A stretch of DNA of 64,000 nt from Schistosoma mansoni. Taxonomy: Eukaryota; Platyhelminthes; Trematoda; Strigeidida; Schistosomatidae. Position numbers and translations under genes: made by a program. The stretch is from NCBI RefSeq assembly GCF_000237925.1, contig NC_031495.1, forward strand, positions 13,589,749 to 13,653,748. The letters are read 5' to 3'. Shown here piece by piece: positions 32,200-46,083 of this stretch. The notes beneath the pieces were generated by a model. That model had not been told where the DNA came from, ran no database searches, and saw only the letters and a program-made list of their open reading frames with translations. Position 1 is the first letter of the stretch. Each line of letters starts with the position of its first letter.

Positions 32200-35145
32200 T
32201 TGTTTAGTTCATAAATGGATTTAAATGGTTGTAGATGAAATAAAAGAAACTTTCGCTTAACGGGATTCCGTGTCTAGTAGCAGTGGGTCACCAATACTTC
32301 TAGGCAGAAACCTGGTTATATTAACGATAATAGAGGAAAAAAAGAACTTGGTAAGTCATAATAAGATGTTATCATTAGTCCTTAAGAATAAGTCAAGTTT
32401 CCTCTTGAAGAACTCATAGGAATTCGCTTGGACTAGCTCAGTCAGCAGCAGGTTCCAGAATTTGACCACTCCTAAGGAGTAGAAGTTGTGTCTACAGTCC
32501 GTTCTGCTATGTTGTGTTTCCAGTTTCTGGGGGTTACCCCATAGGTTTGTATTAGGACTAAGCTCAAGTAGGTGTTTAAGGGAATTTGCGGAAGTGTTAA
32601 GGATACTATAATCCACTAGAAGGTCACATCTATGACGCCTATACTCTAGCGGGTAAAGGTTAATTGACTGGAGTCGCTTTTGATAAGGTTTGAATTTGAG
32701 TCCCTGAACTGATTTCGTGACCCGCCGTTGGATACTCTCTGGAGTGTCCTTATCCTTTTGGAGTGAGGGGAAATACTATGTTCCCGTACTCTAAATGGGA
32801 GAGAGAACAAAACTGCTGAAGATTATGAGGAAAGTTCTCCCGTTGAACTGACCGAAAATATGTTTCAATGTTGCTAGTGCAAGTTTTGCTCGGAAGGCAT
32901 TTTTGTCGCATTTAGCTTAAGACTTCAAATCGTAAGGTATCAGCACTCCTAAATCCTTTTCGACTTGGGATACTTCTATAGAGCAGTTTCTTAAGTTGTA
33001 ACTGTAGTCTGCAACATGTCGCGGATGGACTATTTTACACTTTGAAGTATTGAAGGTAAATCCGTTGTTGTCTGCCCAACTTTGAAGTCAAGTTAGATCC
33101 TCCTGAAGTGCCAGTATATTCTCTTGTTTGCGTATCTTCAAAGTTTCTCACCATCCGCAAAAAGAAATAAACCAGACGATACTTTTGTGGAAGATCTTTT
33201 ACATAAATCAAGAAGAGAGTAGGCCTTTTGTAACGAGCCTTTGGGGACAGCACTAGGACATTCCATAACCTGAGAGAAAGTCAAGTTAACTCTGACCTTA
33301 AAATGTTGATTTTTTGGATATGAAGTGAGCGAGTCAACTAAAGGTGATTTGACACTCAATCGTTTGAGCTTATTCATAAGACATATATAGTTAACCATAT
33401 CAAAAGCTTTTGAGAAGTCGAGGCATATGATGTCAACCTTACCCTTGCGATCAAGGATGGTTGTCCATCTGTCCACCGCAGTCAGAAGGTTGTTTATACA
33501 AGAGTGATCCTACTAGGAACCATGCTGTTGGGGTGAGAAGGAGTTTAAGTGTGATAAGTAGTCGTGTATACCATCGCATATCAGGGACTCCATGATTTTT
33601 GAAAGTACAGAGAAAGGAGCCACTGGTCGGCAACTTGAAAGTTCGCTGCGTCGATCTCGTTTGAAAATTGGTGTGACGTGAGCCAGCTTCCAAATTTCCG
33701 GTAGTTTGCCTCGACTTAGTAAGTGTGAGAACATCACGCTAAGCGGCGTTGCCGGGATTGAAACTGCTTCCCTCAGTACAGCAGAATAAGCCGTATCCGA
33801 GTCGGAAGTGTCTTTTCGTAGGTGCCGCAGTTTTCGGAAAACCAAGTCAGCGCTCAGATTCCCATTAAAAAGTCCTGTGAAGTTGCAGATGAAGCTTTCA
33901 TCAGTATAGTTCGTGTGGGTCGGTTTAAATGTCCGAGAGTATTGTTTAGCCAAAAAGTTGGCGGCATCACTGTCGTTATAGGTCGGGAACTGACTACTTT
34001 GTGGTGTAGAAGAGCGGGTGCGGTAAGAAATCTCAATGAGCATCCACATCAAGTTGAGGGTCAACTTCCCAGTCCACATCCTGTACATTGTCCTGTAAAG
34101 CTAGCACACTCAACTGTCTGATTTCCAGCGCCTGTTTTCGGTAGGGTGTCTTAGCTCACTTTTGCTGATGAAACTGAAGGCTATAGCTGCGTGATTGTTT
34201 TTCCCCAGGGGAGCCAGAGTTGAGAGGTTGTCGATTAGGAATTCTACGTTTGTAAATACCCAGTCTAAGCTCAACAACGTCTGACTATTTCTACAACGAG
34301 TTGCCGACTTCACATTTTTGAATAATCCCAGATCCTCAATGAGGTTGAAGAACCGAGCTTTAAAGGAGTTTTCACCTCCAATGTACTTATGTTCCATGAA
34401 ATTGACTCCAGGAAGATAGAAGTCCCATAGAATCAGGATATGAGCGAATCCGAGATTAATAGAGCAAATTAATCCTTCCAGCATATGATTATCGTACTCG
34501 ATGCCAGCAGTGGGCTCCCTGTAGATGACCCAAACTAGGCACTTCTAGGCGCTAGACAATCTTACTGAGCATCATATGGATTCATCAAGATTGATAAACT
34601 TTCGGTCGTGAACTTGATGCACCTCCAGGCATGATCGTGTGCATAATGCTACTCCACCCCCAGTTCCTGTTTTCCTGTCGTTGCGAAAAAAGATATCCCA
34701 GGTATTGTTAGCTCCTGGTACGTAAACTGAGAAGATATTCAAGTTTCAGATTTTCATATTAGATGAGCATTATTAGCATTGCTAAGTTCACATTATATTT
34801 AGTAAACTCGCGGCGTTCATGTATAAACAGTTTATACCTTCAATTTGAAACGCGTGAGCTTCTTCCTGTTTATCTGTATGAGCCTTATGTAAATGGTAGT
34901 CTACCTATACAAGATTTTCCAAGTTGGTAGTCCCTGTCTGTAGGACAATAATGTTACTCAGCAAAACTACAGCATCCGTGTTGCATATGACACATACCCA
35001 CCTATGATCCGACTTGCTGGATCTGTTGTAAGCTGTTGCTGTGAGTTCTGCGCACGCTTCATGGAACCAACCTTTGAAGACGTCGCACTGCATGCCAGAT
35101 ATAACAGTAAAATGGCATCCAGGTAGTTTGCATGAATTTTTCATG
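32200..35145 (-). mobile_element. CR1-like non-LTR retrotransposon, near full length but decayed
   Basis: On the minus strand, in order: a PHD-like zinc finger (CDVFKGWFHEAC, HRWVCVICN; about 35144-34960), an APE endonuclease (34760-34110; WVIYREP, LSLDWVFTN, LGKNNHAAIAF) and reverse transcriptase (34088-33035; VAPFSVLSKIMESLI, DIICLDFSKAFDMVNY, FLIYVKDLP, FLFADGEKL). The YADD motif is degraded. The typical LINE C-terminus (HNFYSLGVVKFWNLLLTELV) is at 32616-32356. Several frame changes and stops break it. It starts just upstream of the VRK first exon, in the same orientation. Confidence 0.85.
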
Positions 35146-36345
35146 ATTATATTGGCGTTAACTGTTTTATAGATGCTAGCAAAAGCCTAAGATCTTTAAA
35201 AAACAGTACACTAAAAACGAGCAAAATGGATAAAAACGGGTTGGGATAAACCGAAACTAGCCTTTACGTGAAAAACTGAAAAACTAGTTAGTAAGCAAAA
35301 CCACAGTTAACTATTAAGTTGAGTGAGACTAAAAAAGGTATTCTGCCTAACGTATAGCTCATAATAGATTCTTTAGATCAGAAATGGTACTTTTGTCGTG
35401 TAAAAACACAACGAAAGTTTGAGAAATACAAATCACGTTAGGACTAAATTTCCCTTTCGAAAAGCGCGTGGGAGAGAGATACCATGTGAATATGTGTCAT
35501 GACTGAAATGAGTACTAGATGAAACAAAAAAATTCTCAGATATCGGTTACTTTCTGAAAAAACATCCCTGTAGGGTTTTAAAATAGTCAATATAGACTTT
35601 TTATGTAAGTAGTTTCTGCAATCATTCATATTTTACGTAAATCCATACAATTCGAACAATCATGGTTACCGAGTGAGAGGTTGTTCTCCTATATTGACTC
35701 TGAACTCTTTACGGAACATTAGCTCGGTTTGAACGACACACTGTTTCTTGTCCACAAAACACTCTGCTGCTCATATACTATTTGTTAACATCCAGTCAGT
35801 CGCTGTATCGATAGACCATGAATACAGTTTTCACATAAATCAACAGGTAATATTTATATCCTCATTACCAGATAATACATGGTTTATCACTTTGGACCAT
35901 TTGGTATATTTCGTAATCAATAATCACACACTATAATTTATAGCGGTTCGCATTTAGCCAGAGGACACTGTGTGTACAAGGAAAGCATGCACAGAAGTCT
36001 GAGCGCGGAGGGTTTAAGAAGAGAAGAACAAAAGAAAAAGTGAGTCGACGACCCGGCTAGAGCACCTACACTTAATAATGAAAGCAATCGACAACATTCA
36101 GAAATAATACAAGCGTCAGTCTAAAAACCTTAAAAGCAGATGGTTCAAGCATCTGCAAATAGTGGATTTAGTAGTTAATTAAGGAAGCCGAACCTAACAG
36201 TTAACGATTAACTAGCCAATTTCGCCTGCCCATTTATATTCTGTATATCAATAACTAACTCTGCATACAATGTTCCAGTAATGTCGTTACTATTTTGATA
36301 TTTATATTTTTGTCAGTGTATCACAAAATCGACATATTTTGCCTT
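35146..36345. other. Intergenic, nothing firmly recognised
   Basis: Between the CR1-like LINE and the next LINE remnant. Short frames only; no conserved motif. Confidence 0.4.
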
Positions 36346-36349
36346 AGAA

Positions 36350-37100
36350 CATAAACCATCCCTGTTGGACCTTGTCCTCACTCATTATTGTGGTGAAATG
36401 GTAAATATTCAATTCCTAACCCTACTGGCGAACAGTGATCATATTGCATTGTACCACAGATTTCGAACACAACACTTAGTGTACACCTGTCCCAATTCGT
36501 CCAAATATCTGATTGGCCAACGTTAAGGAAATCTGGGACTGTCTTGTCTCAACAACTTGGCCGGTCAACCTAAATAGGTTGATTGAAGAGGAAGTATGCA
36601 AATTTAAGGCCACATTTGAAGAAATATAAATGCCATTCATCCCATGTGAGCTGTTACATCGTCCTCCATAGATCCACAGGTAAATCCGAAAGTTAACAAT
36701 GGAATTATTTTGAAAAGCGGATTATGCGTCATCTCTGCTTCGGCACCAAATAATCAATGATCTACTTAAAACGGCAATGGCCATATTGTGCACGAACGAT
36801 AGTTAACAAATGACTATCGAACTTGCTCAAAATGCGGGTCTATGCACATAAAGGGGGAGTGAAACGATGTAGTGAAATTCCGGTATTACTGTCATAGAAG
36901 TCGGTACAATGGCTGAATTAGATACAGTCAATACTGGAAGCTTATCAAATCTACACTTTCTAGTATCTTCAACGCACGGGAACTATGTTAGTGACGGCTC
37001 TCTCCAGACTATCATAAGACGGGCGGTGAAAACTCCCGAATATTTTTTCCTTATGTTATCGAACAACCCAAGGTGAACTTGTGTTGTCATTCCGTATCTT
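36350..37100 (+). mobile_element. CR1-like LINE remnant, end of endonuclease and linker
   Basis: SLLDLVLTHYCGEMVNIQFL and ANSDHIAL match the endonuclease end (LLDLVLTH...PLGNSDH). After a frame change, WPVNLNRLIEEEVCKFKATF and MPFIPCELLH match the linker before RT. It is broken by several stops and frame changes. Confidence 0.6.
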
Positions 37101-37449
37101 AGATAATAATCTAGGTGTTAGTGTCTTATCTTTTGGCTCTCTCCAGGACTCATTATCTCCTAAGTCACAAAATAAGGTTTGACACTAACAACTGAGTAAA
37201 CCAAGTGTGGGATTCCATTTTTCCAGTCAAGTGGTCAACAACCGTAGCGTTCTACGCGAATAAGTGGTGCCAGCTCTATCAGTAAACACATTTACAGGAG
37301 GGTCTAGATGAGCACTGAGATAAAAGCAACCACGTTTAACATAGGCCGATTAACCTACCATCATTACCACTGGAGACTAAAATATTTCACTCCGAAATCT
37401 CTCTATAAGAAATATGGAAACTTGTTACCATTCGGAATCTGGGATTAAA

Positions 37450-40400
37450 CTAAGGGATAGCAATTTTAGATTCTGAAGGCAAAGAAATACAACCAATTTG
37501 CAAGTCTGTGCCAAAGACTTTCGACGGAAAGTGCAATGAAAAATAATTCTCTGAAATAAAGGTTTTTGAACAATTGACACTGATGCTGACTTTTTCGCTC
37601 CTGATGGACATGGTTAGACACGACCATCGAACCACTACATGACCTAGCAGGAAGCTATATTCCAACTCCCAATTACCAACTAAGGTATTCTGTAGTGATT
37701 TCCGACCACATGATTCTTGAAGCGAAGTATGTAATAGCGGGAAAGATTTAAATTGAACATTTAACATTTAAAGAAGTTTAGAAATGGTAAACGCGGAAAC
37801 AGGTTGTCGGTATGGCTTGGTTCGCTAACTCTTGGTAGCTCCTTCTCATATCAAATAGGTGACACTATCATCAGCCGAATCGCTCTTCAGAAGTGCGAAA
37901 GATCATATTGCTGTCTTGGTAGGAGTGTCAGCATGGACAATGGTGTGATTTCCATGTAAGAGCTTATGGACTCGGGAGTCACATCATTGTAAGTCTGCAA
38001 TTTCAGGATTGGGTAAATTATTCTATTAGTACGGATAAGAGCATTTATACCGACCCAGGACATAATTCTACAAGGTGTATTTTACTGGCACCGTTGCACT
38101 TCGTGTGAATACATCGAGGTAGGTAAAAATGTTATGTAAACCATACGAAATTGGAATTGCCCCCAAAATTTCTATGTGTATTTGCTCGAATTTAGTATCG
38201 GGGTGACTGAAAGTACACACGACAGAGCTAGTATGACGACGGATCTTGAACTGGCATTACATGCACGCCAGTGTCGAATTAAGAACATCACGGTTCATGC
38301 TTGGCCATGCGAAACGCTCTCTTGTCAACATGATCGTGACTTTTATTCCTGGTTGCGATATGTTATGCTTAGTTAGGAAGACCTTTCACCATATTGCTCT
38401 CAAGATAAACGGTTGCCGTCAGCCCATAGACATCCTATACATTACTCTGACACAGCTTATGTGAACTTCTACGAATACCAAAGAAGTTGTGTTATCGGGT
38501 CTTAGTCCATTTAATTCAAAATCTACATATTGAATATTCGTCAGATCATGGTAATCGACTTCAAATGACCTTAGTAATATTTATCGTCACTCTATACCAA
38601 GGATCTGCTAATTCGTTATCATTACCTTGATTACATCGTATGCTGCACATAAACTGGAAAATTAATTTTAACCGTCGAATTTTCCTTGGTGTATTACAAT
38701 CTTGTTGAGCGTTTAATGAATCCTCAAAAGATTCATGACCTATAGAGATAATTAAAACTATACCTTCTACCATATGTCGGAGATGCTATACTGCTAAGTA
38801 AATCGCTAGCACTTTTCTTCCGGACGTACTGTCTCGTCATAGCTAGATTCAATCACTTTGAAGAAAACGAATGTAATCTTCGCGTAGAATTTTCTAACTA
38901 CTGAAACATAGCTCCTACTTCCACGTTCGATGCAACAGTCATGATGGCTAATGGCTTTCTGCTCATTCATGGGACCAGCACCGTCTCTTCTTCTAGCGTT
39001 CACTTGCCATTCTCGAATGCTAGTATAGTCCTTTCAGATATATCGAATATCTGGGCATGTCCTCGCAAGACTTGCGTCAATGGTTGCAATGTAATCCCAC
39101 AGTTCGTAATAAATCGTCCGTAATAACTAATTCGGCCCGGAATTCGCTGCTTTTTCTTCCGTGATTCCGGCAACGGACAGTTACGGACAGCAGCAATTTC
39201 TGTCGAACCTGGTGTACATGAATCGCCAAAACGTTTGTGATGCATTGGTCTATCTGAAGTGTCCGAGCATAAATTCATATAGGCTGAATGGGGTCGCTAC
39301 CACTGTTTTAGGCGTGTCTTTTGGCGCGACGGGAAAGCTGTGATGAGCCTCAACGGGGTCACTCTTCGATATCACTACTAATATCGTAAATCTGTAGTGT
39401 CTGATATTTATCAGCTATAATTAGCTTGCTACGAGCTCAATGGTCACTTTTTCGAGACCATGTCAAACGATGGTACCCAAGGGCTGTAAGAAGACTTTAC
39501 AGTCTCTAGCTTCACTAACCCTCGGAGTTCCTGTTTGTTATTCCCCATCTTCTCAAGTTCAAACATTTTGAATTTTCATCAGCTGGTAGTCTTTACATCT
39601 CCTTGTGATGTTGAACAGTGTTTGAGATCTGGGTTACTGTAGGATATCGTCGTCTGCTCAGAGAAATGTTAACAGCGATTTGTATGGAGCACACTGCTCT
39701 TTAGCTACCACCAGATTCGTAAAGCTCATGACCGCACCTTTTAAACGTGTTGGTGCGACTGCTATTTATGAGTTGCTCTCGTTAGCAACCAACTAATGAA
39801 TCGACGTTCTTAAGAAAAACAGTACTTATAAAAGGCATGGACACATCTATTATAACAGATTAATAGAGAAATGAATTGCTTCGGTCAAAAATTAGCGTCA
39901 ACTTCCTCAAGCCATACGTTTTGATATCCGACTTTTTCGCCGCTTTATCATTAGTGAGGTATTACTGTTTCGTTTTTCGTCACGACACTGATTTCGGCCT
40001 CTGTATCTACTAGGGATTGTACGCCCATCATTTGATCCTGCATGTAAAACAAACGACAGTTTACAGCTCTGTTGCAATAAGTTAGATAATACCAGTATAT
40101 CGAAGGAGTTCAGTGTCTCTTGAAGAACAATGAGCTCCTGGAGTGCGAACTGTTCCGTGACCTCCCTTGTAACATGTCTTTCTGCGTCAGCTTTGCCAAC
40201 CTGCGGCGTAAAATTTTTATGTCATTGGGTAGCATATCGATAATCTCGCCTGTTGTCGCAATTGAGGACTTATTTGCCCGGTTCTCTCGTATATCCTGTT
40301 GGCTAATATTACGATATTGTCTATATTAGCATCCCTATCTCTGACTGAAAGAATCTATTGTACATTCGGCCGGAGTCGGTGGAGTCACGGTTAGTAGTAT

Positions 40401-41305
40401 GGGTTACTTTCCTTTTTTCTGTACCCTGGAAGTCTCTTCTTGTGGCTTTTTAGCTTGTAAAGAATTCTTTCCCATTTGCACCTGATAGAAAGATCTAAGG
40501 ACCTCAGGAATGGACTTAATGGAAGACGTGATGTAGATTTTTTCTAAAGACCTGTTTATAAGTAAGAAATAGAACACGAATAAAACAATATATTTGTAAA
40601 GAAGAAGAATAAATCGACGGCAATAATGATTATAGCAAACGATACAACGTTATGACAGAGAACAGACCTGCTACATCGCACCAGGATATAAAATGTATGT
40701 GGAAACATCCTTATTCATTATTGGCAATACTTTTAAATTGTATTCAATAATAATTATGAGGCAATGTATATGTAGTGAAAACAAAGATAATAGTAATCCC
40801 CAAGAAAGGACGAAATCCACCATGGTAACCTGAATTAAGAAGAAGCATGTTGATTTTCAAAGTTAGATCGGACTATAGAAAGCTGGGTTTTGTTCCCCAT
40901 TTCTCTGGAAAATTATATTCGAGATATTTCCTATGGCTTCCTTTATCACTCACTCTGATAGCCGTTATTAGATGACTCCCAACAGTGTTGAATTTTCAGG
41001 TGACATTACGAAGCTCCGAGCTCAGTTTATTACTGTACAACTCAGTTCACCAAGCCAGAAGCACAAAGAGCGAATTAGAGAAGAAATGTGAATGCGAGCG
41101 AATACAGAAACGAACAAAGAAACGAATGAATAGGTTAGATTTAAGGAACATATCCGTATAAGTTATCGAATTAGTCATCGAGCAACCTGAACAACTAACA
41201 TTTAGGCTAGTAGGAGGAGTATGTGTGTGGGCTGTAACACGTGACTAGGCATATATATCTATACAGATACAAAGGTATAGACAAACTGCCACTGTCAGAA
41301 TGACA
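37450..41305 (-). mobile_element. Ty3/Gypsy LTR retrotransposon fossil
   Basis: Minus-strand pol remnants: reverse transcriptase and RNase H region (about 39900-39000, with RISYYGRFI and LTQVLRGHA) and integrase (about 38420-37880, with WPSMNRDV-like text). A candidate 5' LTR of 320 bp lies at 40986-41305 (TGTCATTCTGACA...TTCAACA). No matching 3' LTR was found. The element is old and heavily broken, with many disruptions. CR1-like LINE remnants lie on both sides in plus orientation, suggesting it inserted into one. Confidence 0.7.
40986..41305 (-). repeat. Candidate LTR of the Gypsy fossil
   Basis: Begins TGTC and ends AACA on the minus strand, with an AATAAA about 50 bp before the end. Inferred from form; no second copy is in the window. 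Confidence 0.5.
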
Positions 41306-41329
41306 CTACTTGTTAAATAAGTTGGCTGA

Positions 41330-42620
41330 AGCGATTGAAAAAACTGGACATTGGCAGATTCAGGCGTACGATTCGTGCTATGACCTATAAATGTCAACCT
41401 GACTGCCAACACTCATCAGATTTCTTTTGATTCTAATAAAAGAGCTTTAGGAAGAACCGCTCTCGGAATATGAACTTGCTGACCGACATAGGTAGATTGG
41501 CTGGAATTCAAGATTAATAGAATGAGTTAAATGTTATATACCTCGGTTTCTCGGAAGCCCTTAATAGGGTCAGTTATATGTACGTTATCAGTAAACTTTT
41601 ACAGATAGACACCTAGTTAGTGCTGACGAATTGGCGTAACTCATATATGAGTATTCTTAATATTCACAATAACAACAAAGTTTCTTGTTGGAGTCCCCTG
41701 GAATTCACCACTAGGACCTCTACTCTTTTTATTTATATAGATGACATTACTCAGAATGTGCTTTCTGAGATGCCACTTTTTGCCGAGGATGTTAGACCTT
41801 ATAGGGAAATTGGAATCAGTAAGATAAACCAGCAGTTCAGGCATATCCAACTCGACTTCAAAATTATTCGGTGAATAATGGGCCTACTTCAACTCTCAAA
41901 ATTCCAAACTAGTATATTTGGGACATGGTGCGAACTACATAAACAATTTAATTAATTCTTCTCTAGAAATGTCACTAGTTGCAAAATACCTAGACATTCT
42001 GGTTATCTATCATGAAGAACGATATCCTCACGGTGACAAAAATCCCTTGGAAGTAAACTTGGCACTAATAACTTAAAAGGAAATTTTTAGTCAGTCCGGT
42101 TGAAGGGATGTGCACCTGGTTCTGAACAGTTTTATTCAAGCACATTTAGAGTCTGAGAAAACATATCATTTTCCACTTCACTCCTAAGTGGTGAAATTAT
42201 TCGGGGCAAGACAAAAGTAAGCTACGATATAAGTTTGTGGAATTAAATTTACACTCTACGAAAAATTCCGAAAATCACAAAATCTCCCTTCGGACTGTAG
42301 AGGACTCAACGCAACCTCTTATGATTTAAAGTGCCCTAAACAGCTTTGAGCATCTCTAGAATTACTTTCCTAGTTCAAATTCAACATAATACTTAGATAG
42401 AATACTCCGAAATTAGGGGTACAAGCAACTAACCTAAAATGTTTAAGAGAAAAATTATTTATGCCTAAAGGATTTGAACAACATATGATGTTGCTTTACC
42501 AATACCTATTTCGTTTCTGTTTTTTCTTATGCACTCAGGTACTTGGCCTGGTAAATCTGTTACAGGTGAAAACAGGCGTGTGTTAAGCGAAAGTGTTTTT
42601 TGTTCAGTTCATAGATGTTA
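41330..42620 (+). mobile_element. CR1-like LINE remnant, reverse transcriptase to 3' end
   Basis: FIYIDDITQNVLSEMPLFAEDV (41733-41800) matches the LINE RT block around the YADD box (here FAED). Later, ASLELL and LYQYLFRF-like text and GTGTTAAGCGAAAGTGTTTTTTG correspond to the C-terminus and 3' trailer also present in the 32.2-35.1 kb element. It is broken in many places. Confidence 0.55.
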
Positions 42621-43280
42621 AAACTACTATATAGGCATAACATGAATGAATTTCACTAAATATTTTTAAAATTATTCGCGAATTTCGATTACTTATTCAA
42701 CTCATGAGGTCTTATGTGCTGTGTTACAAACAGGAAACTAAAACACTGCTGGTACTAACAGGAGTTTTGCGCAGCATGCTCAAAATCGCTCTGGTCATAA
42801 ATCACTTATCCTTAGGTGATTTATCATTAGAAACTGAAGATCTCTGTATCTTTTTAGCCGCCTATATCATGGTATGTTTGCTGTTACAAGATAAATGTGG
42901 CAGCCTAGCATGAAAATGTAGATAAATTTATGAATTCAGTCAAGGTCATTTTTGTTTTTATGTATCGGAAACTGAAGCTATATTCCCAACACATCTTTGT
43001 TCTATCCGTTTTCCGCTCACTGGTGGTTCTACTTTGTCAAGTGAGGTTTTTCATTGTTAGGTTGTTTCGATGTTAATCCTGTATTATATCTTTATTTCGA
43101 TTGCTTGTACTAATAAATGTTATCTCATATTATGTACTTAGTTGGTTACTTAAGTAGTTGCTCACATTTTTTAATGTTTTCTTTTTATAGATTCTCTCAC
43201 CCCCTGTTTTGCACGCTCCTCCTAATTTTCTTCTCACTAAGCCAAAATCTACCGGGGATTGAAATCCATACAGTTTTTAA

Positions 43281-43502
43281 ATGCGACTCTCTTTGGATTC
43301 ATATGGAATAGACTTGCATGTTCACCTGGATGGTGCTATTAGGCCAGAAACATTATTTGAACTATCGAATGACCAAAAATCTAAAGTTTTGTTTCAAAAT
43401 CTAGAAGAACTTAAGGGAAAGTTAATGCCTAAAAAGCCTCATAGCCTAAAAGATTTCCTGAAAGCTTTCGAGGTCATCATACCATTAGTTGCCGGTAAAA
43501 AA
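43281..43502 (+). CDS. ADA: Adenosine deaminase, exon 1
   Basis: Start of a complete adenosine deaminase, the zinc enzyme that hydrolyses adenosine and deoxyadenosine to inosine and deoxyinosine. Schistosomes cannot make purines de novo, so this step feeds salvage. Four exons join in phase to 1047 nt, 348 aa (human ADA 363 aa). Exon 1 encodes residues 1-74. IDLHVHLDGAIRPET carries zinc ligands His13 and His15, followed by the substrate-contacting Asp17-Gly18. The ATG at 43281 gives an N-terminus of about human length, and upstream triplets in this frame contain a stop. No signal peptide is seen, so it is probably cytosolic. It ends in phase 0 at AAA before GTAAGT. Confidence 0.93.
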
Positions 43503-45870
43503 GTAAGTAAAGATGGATTACTTATGGTTAAAAAATTTCATACTCCTAGTTCTGATGATTTTTGAGTTTGAAATGAGGTATGTTTTTTAATATATCAGCT
43601 TCCAGAATGTGTTGAGAACTTCTTTCCTGCGAATCCATATTTTCTCAAACCATATCTTCCATTCCTAATCCTTTGTACTCCCACTAATACTTTCATTATG
43701 CAACATACTCTGGTTTCTCTTCTCGGTGGTTTGGTGTGGCAGCCCCAACCAATCCATATATCATAGGCTCTATGTCAAATAGTTGACTAGTATCAAATAC
43801 AAGTATAACAGTTTTGTAACCCAAACAAGATAGAAGTAAATAGATTGGATATGAAAGTTAGTCGCCTTGATATTTGGTGTTAGAACAAAGAGCCACATAT
43901 ATCACAGTATTCTAAAAATGTTACAGCACCATATTGTCGGCTTCTTGACTGACTGATGCGACTACAACTCGTTATTTTCCCACGTTACTTTATGATTCTT
44001 AGTATTCCAGACACTAAGTCACCTTCCGTTTTACAGTACAAAATCAGGAGTCAGACAGAATGTAGAAAACGTTGTATTTTACACAGTAAAGACTGGTAGG
44101 CCCATCTAACCAGCACAATGTTTCGTTGAAGCAGGAATCAAGTGTGTATTTATTCAGTCAACATGACCGAAAAACAAAGTATGCATCATTCAAGTGTCTC
44201 AGACCTAAACAAGACGAAGCTAACTATGACATGAACAAATGAGAAACGGTCTATGTAAACTTTTGATAATGATAAAAAGTATCGTGGTGAATTATACAAT
44301 GTTCTTTGAGTGCACTACAACTTCAATAATGAGCATTTTTGAGTCACGCAAGATTTCATTAATTCTGAGTAGAATGAAACATGAAATGTTCTGTGGTACT
44401 ATCTTCAAAGGCACAATGAAACACCATTAAATCCGACTATGAACTGATATTACTAAGAACGTGAAAACCGGATAGGAATACTCTTGTTTCATTCAGAGTC
44501 TGTGTTTCAGACTAGCTATAAAACTTGGGTCGAATAAAGGACCATTTCTTAGCTGCTCAGCTTTACTTATAATGTAAGACAAAACAATCATACAACTCAC
44601 TTCTAAGGACTAAGACAACAACTCACAACATAGCTTCAAGTCGTATATAGCCTCCTGCCACAAAAACCACTTTAATTTGGAAAATGTTTGATACTTGGAG
44701 TTCATCTGTGATATTTATACTTCACTACATTACGCAATTTCAGCTGCGTAATATAGATGTCAACTGCTTCTTTTCAAGTCAATCTGTAAATGCTTACTGG
44801 TAAGAAAAAGTATCAAATTTTTCCCCAAAAAACCTCATCCTCATTGTTTGCTTAATGGCTTTTTTTATCATAAATCCTGTCTGTAATATTTTTTACGGCT
44901 AAATGGATAACCAGAGTACTTAGGAAGACGTGACCGTTTGCTCAATGTAAAATACGGTATTAGTAAAAACATGGTATTCATTTTTGTGTGATTCAAACGT
45001 TCTGAGTGCCATTAGCTAATGAGGTTAAATAATATATGTAGTAAACACCAACTTTAGCGATATTTAAAAGCGGAATCAATAGTAATCTATTAACAGACAA
45101 CATTGAAGGTGAAAAGTGGCATATCCCAAACGCGGTTGTGAATTAAGTTCAGACTTTTTGTGACCAGTAGCATAAATTAAACTCCTCACTTGTTCAACAC
45201 TATTTTACCTCCTACTTTTTATATTTTCTTATTAACGACTTTTCTTATTCTTCCTCGATTTATATTCCTTTCTATGTTTATTGAGTTGGGTTTGAATACT
45301 GAATGACTACATTAATAACATAACTAAAACTTACGCCAATATAAAATATTGTTTGCACTTATAACGATCGTTTTCTGAGAGCCCAAGTTTCTTATGTTTA
45401 ATCTATGAACAAGATCAAACCATCTATCGCTTGTAATGCTCAGTGTGAGATAATACAAAATAGTGTCTGTATAACTTGAAATCCTCACTTGGTTGTTAGA
45501 GAGTTCATTCATTCGCGGATACGCGTGTTAATTTTTGAAGCCTCAATAATATTAATGACAATAAGAAAATACTGTCAGAGAAATATTTTTATGTTGTATA
45601 GTAATCTCAATTAAAAACACTGAACCATGATTTAATTTTTATACAGTTGTGAATTTGCAGAAAAATGAGACTAAGAACGTAAATTTGTTCATTGAAAATG
45701 AAATTTCTGAGATTCAAGAAATAAAAACTGGGTTAAAATTTATCATTCACGTGATATTAAATGTATTTTATGAGAATTTTTTTACCCCTTTTGCAATTTT
45801 GTGAAGATATTTGACCAACCGTTTTCTCCCTATTTGTTAGTTCGTAAAAAAGCAACTGATCTACGATTAT
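43503..45870. other. First part of ADA intron 1, nothing firmly recognised
   Basis: TC-rich stretches at 43600-43720 and 45180-45290 faintly resemble the 3' trailers of the RTE copies at 20.4 and 23.6 kb. No gene found. Confidence 0.35.
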
Positions 45871-45877
45871 AAGCAAA

Positions 45878-46062
45878 GATGGACAGTGGCTAGCAGTGGA
45901 ATCCAGGACGCGCGTTTCGTCCTATTTGGGACTCGTCAACTGGATGTACCTGCATCTGTGTTGATGTTCAGTCTGGGACTCGAACCCAGTACCTTTTGGT
46001 TCAAACGCCATCACGTTATCCACTCAGCTACTGAGTCCTGATAGCCACTTGCTTGTGCAATG
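45878..46062 (-). repeat. Sm-alpha-type SINE with hammerhead domain
   Basis: On the minus strand: A box TAGCTGAGTGG, B box GGGTTCGAGTCCC, then a hammerhead module (45954-45887) that is nearly the known Sm-alpha sequence, with GGTACATCCAG, GGACGAAACGCGCGTC and CTGGATTCCACTGC. The first core block reads TTGACGA instead of CTGATGA, so the invariant C3 is lost. GAAA and GUC are intact. Probably inactive. Confidence 0.85.
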
Positions 46063-46083
46063 GGGTGAAATTTGAATTCACTT

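Noticed and set aside
33822-34121. 99-codon plus-strand frame
   Set aside because: Antisense shadow of the CR1-like LINE.
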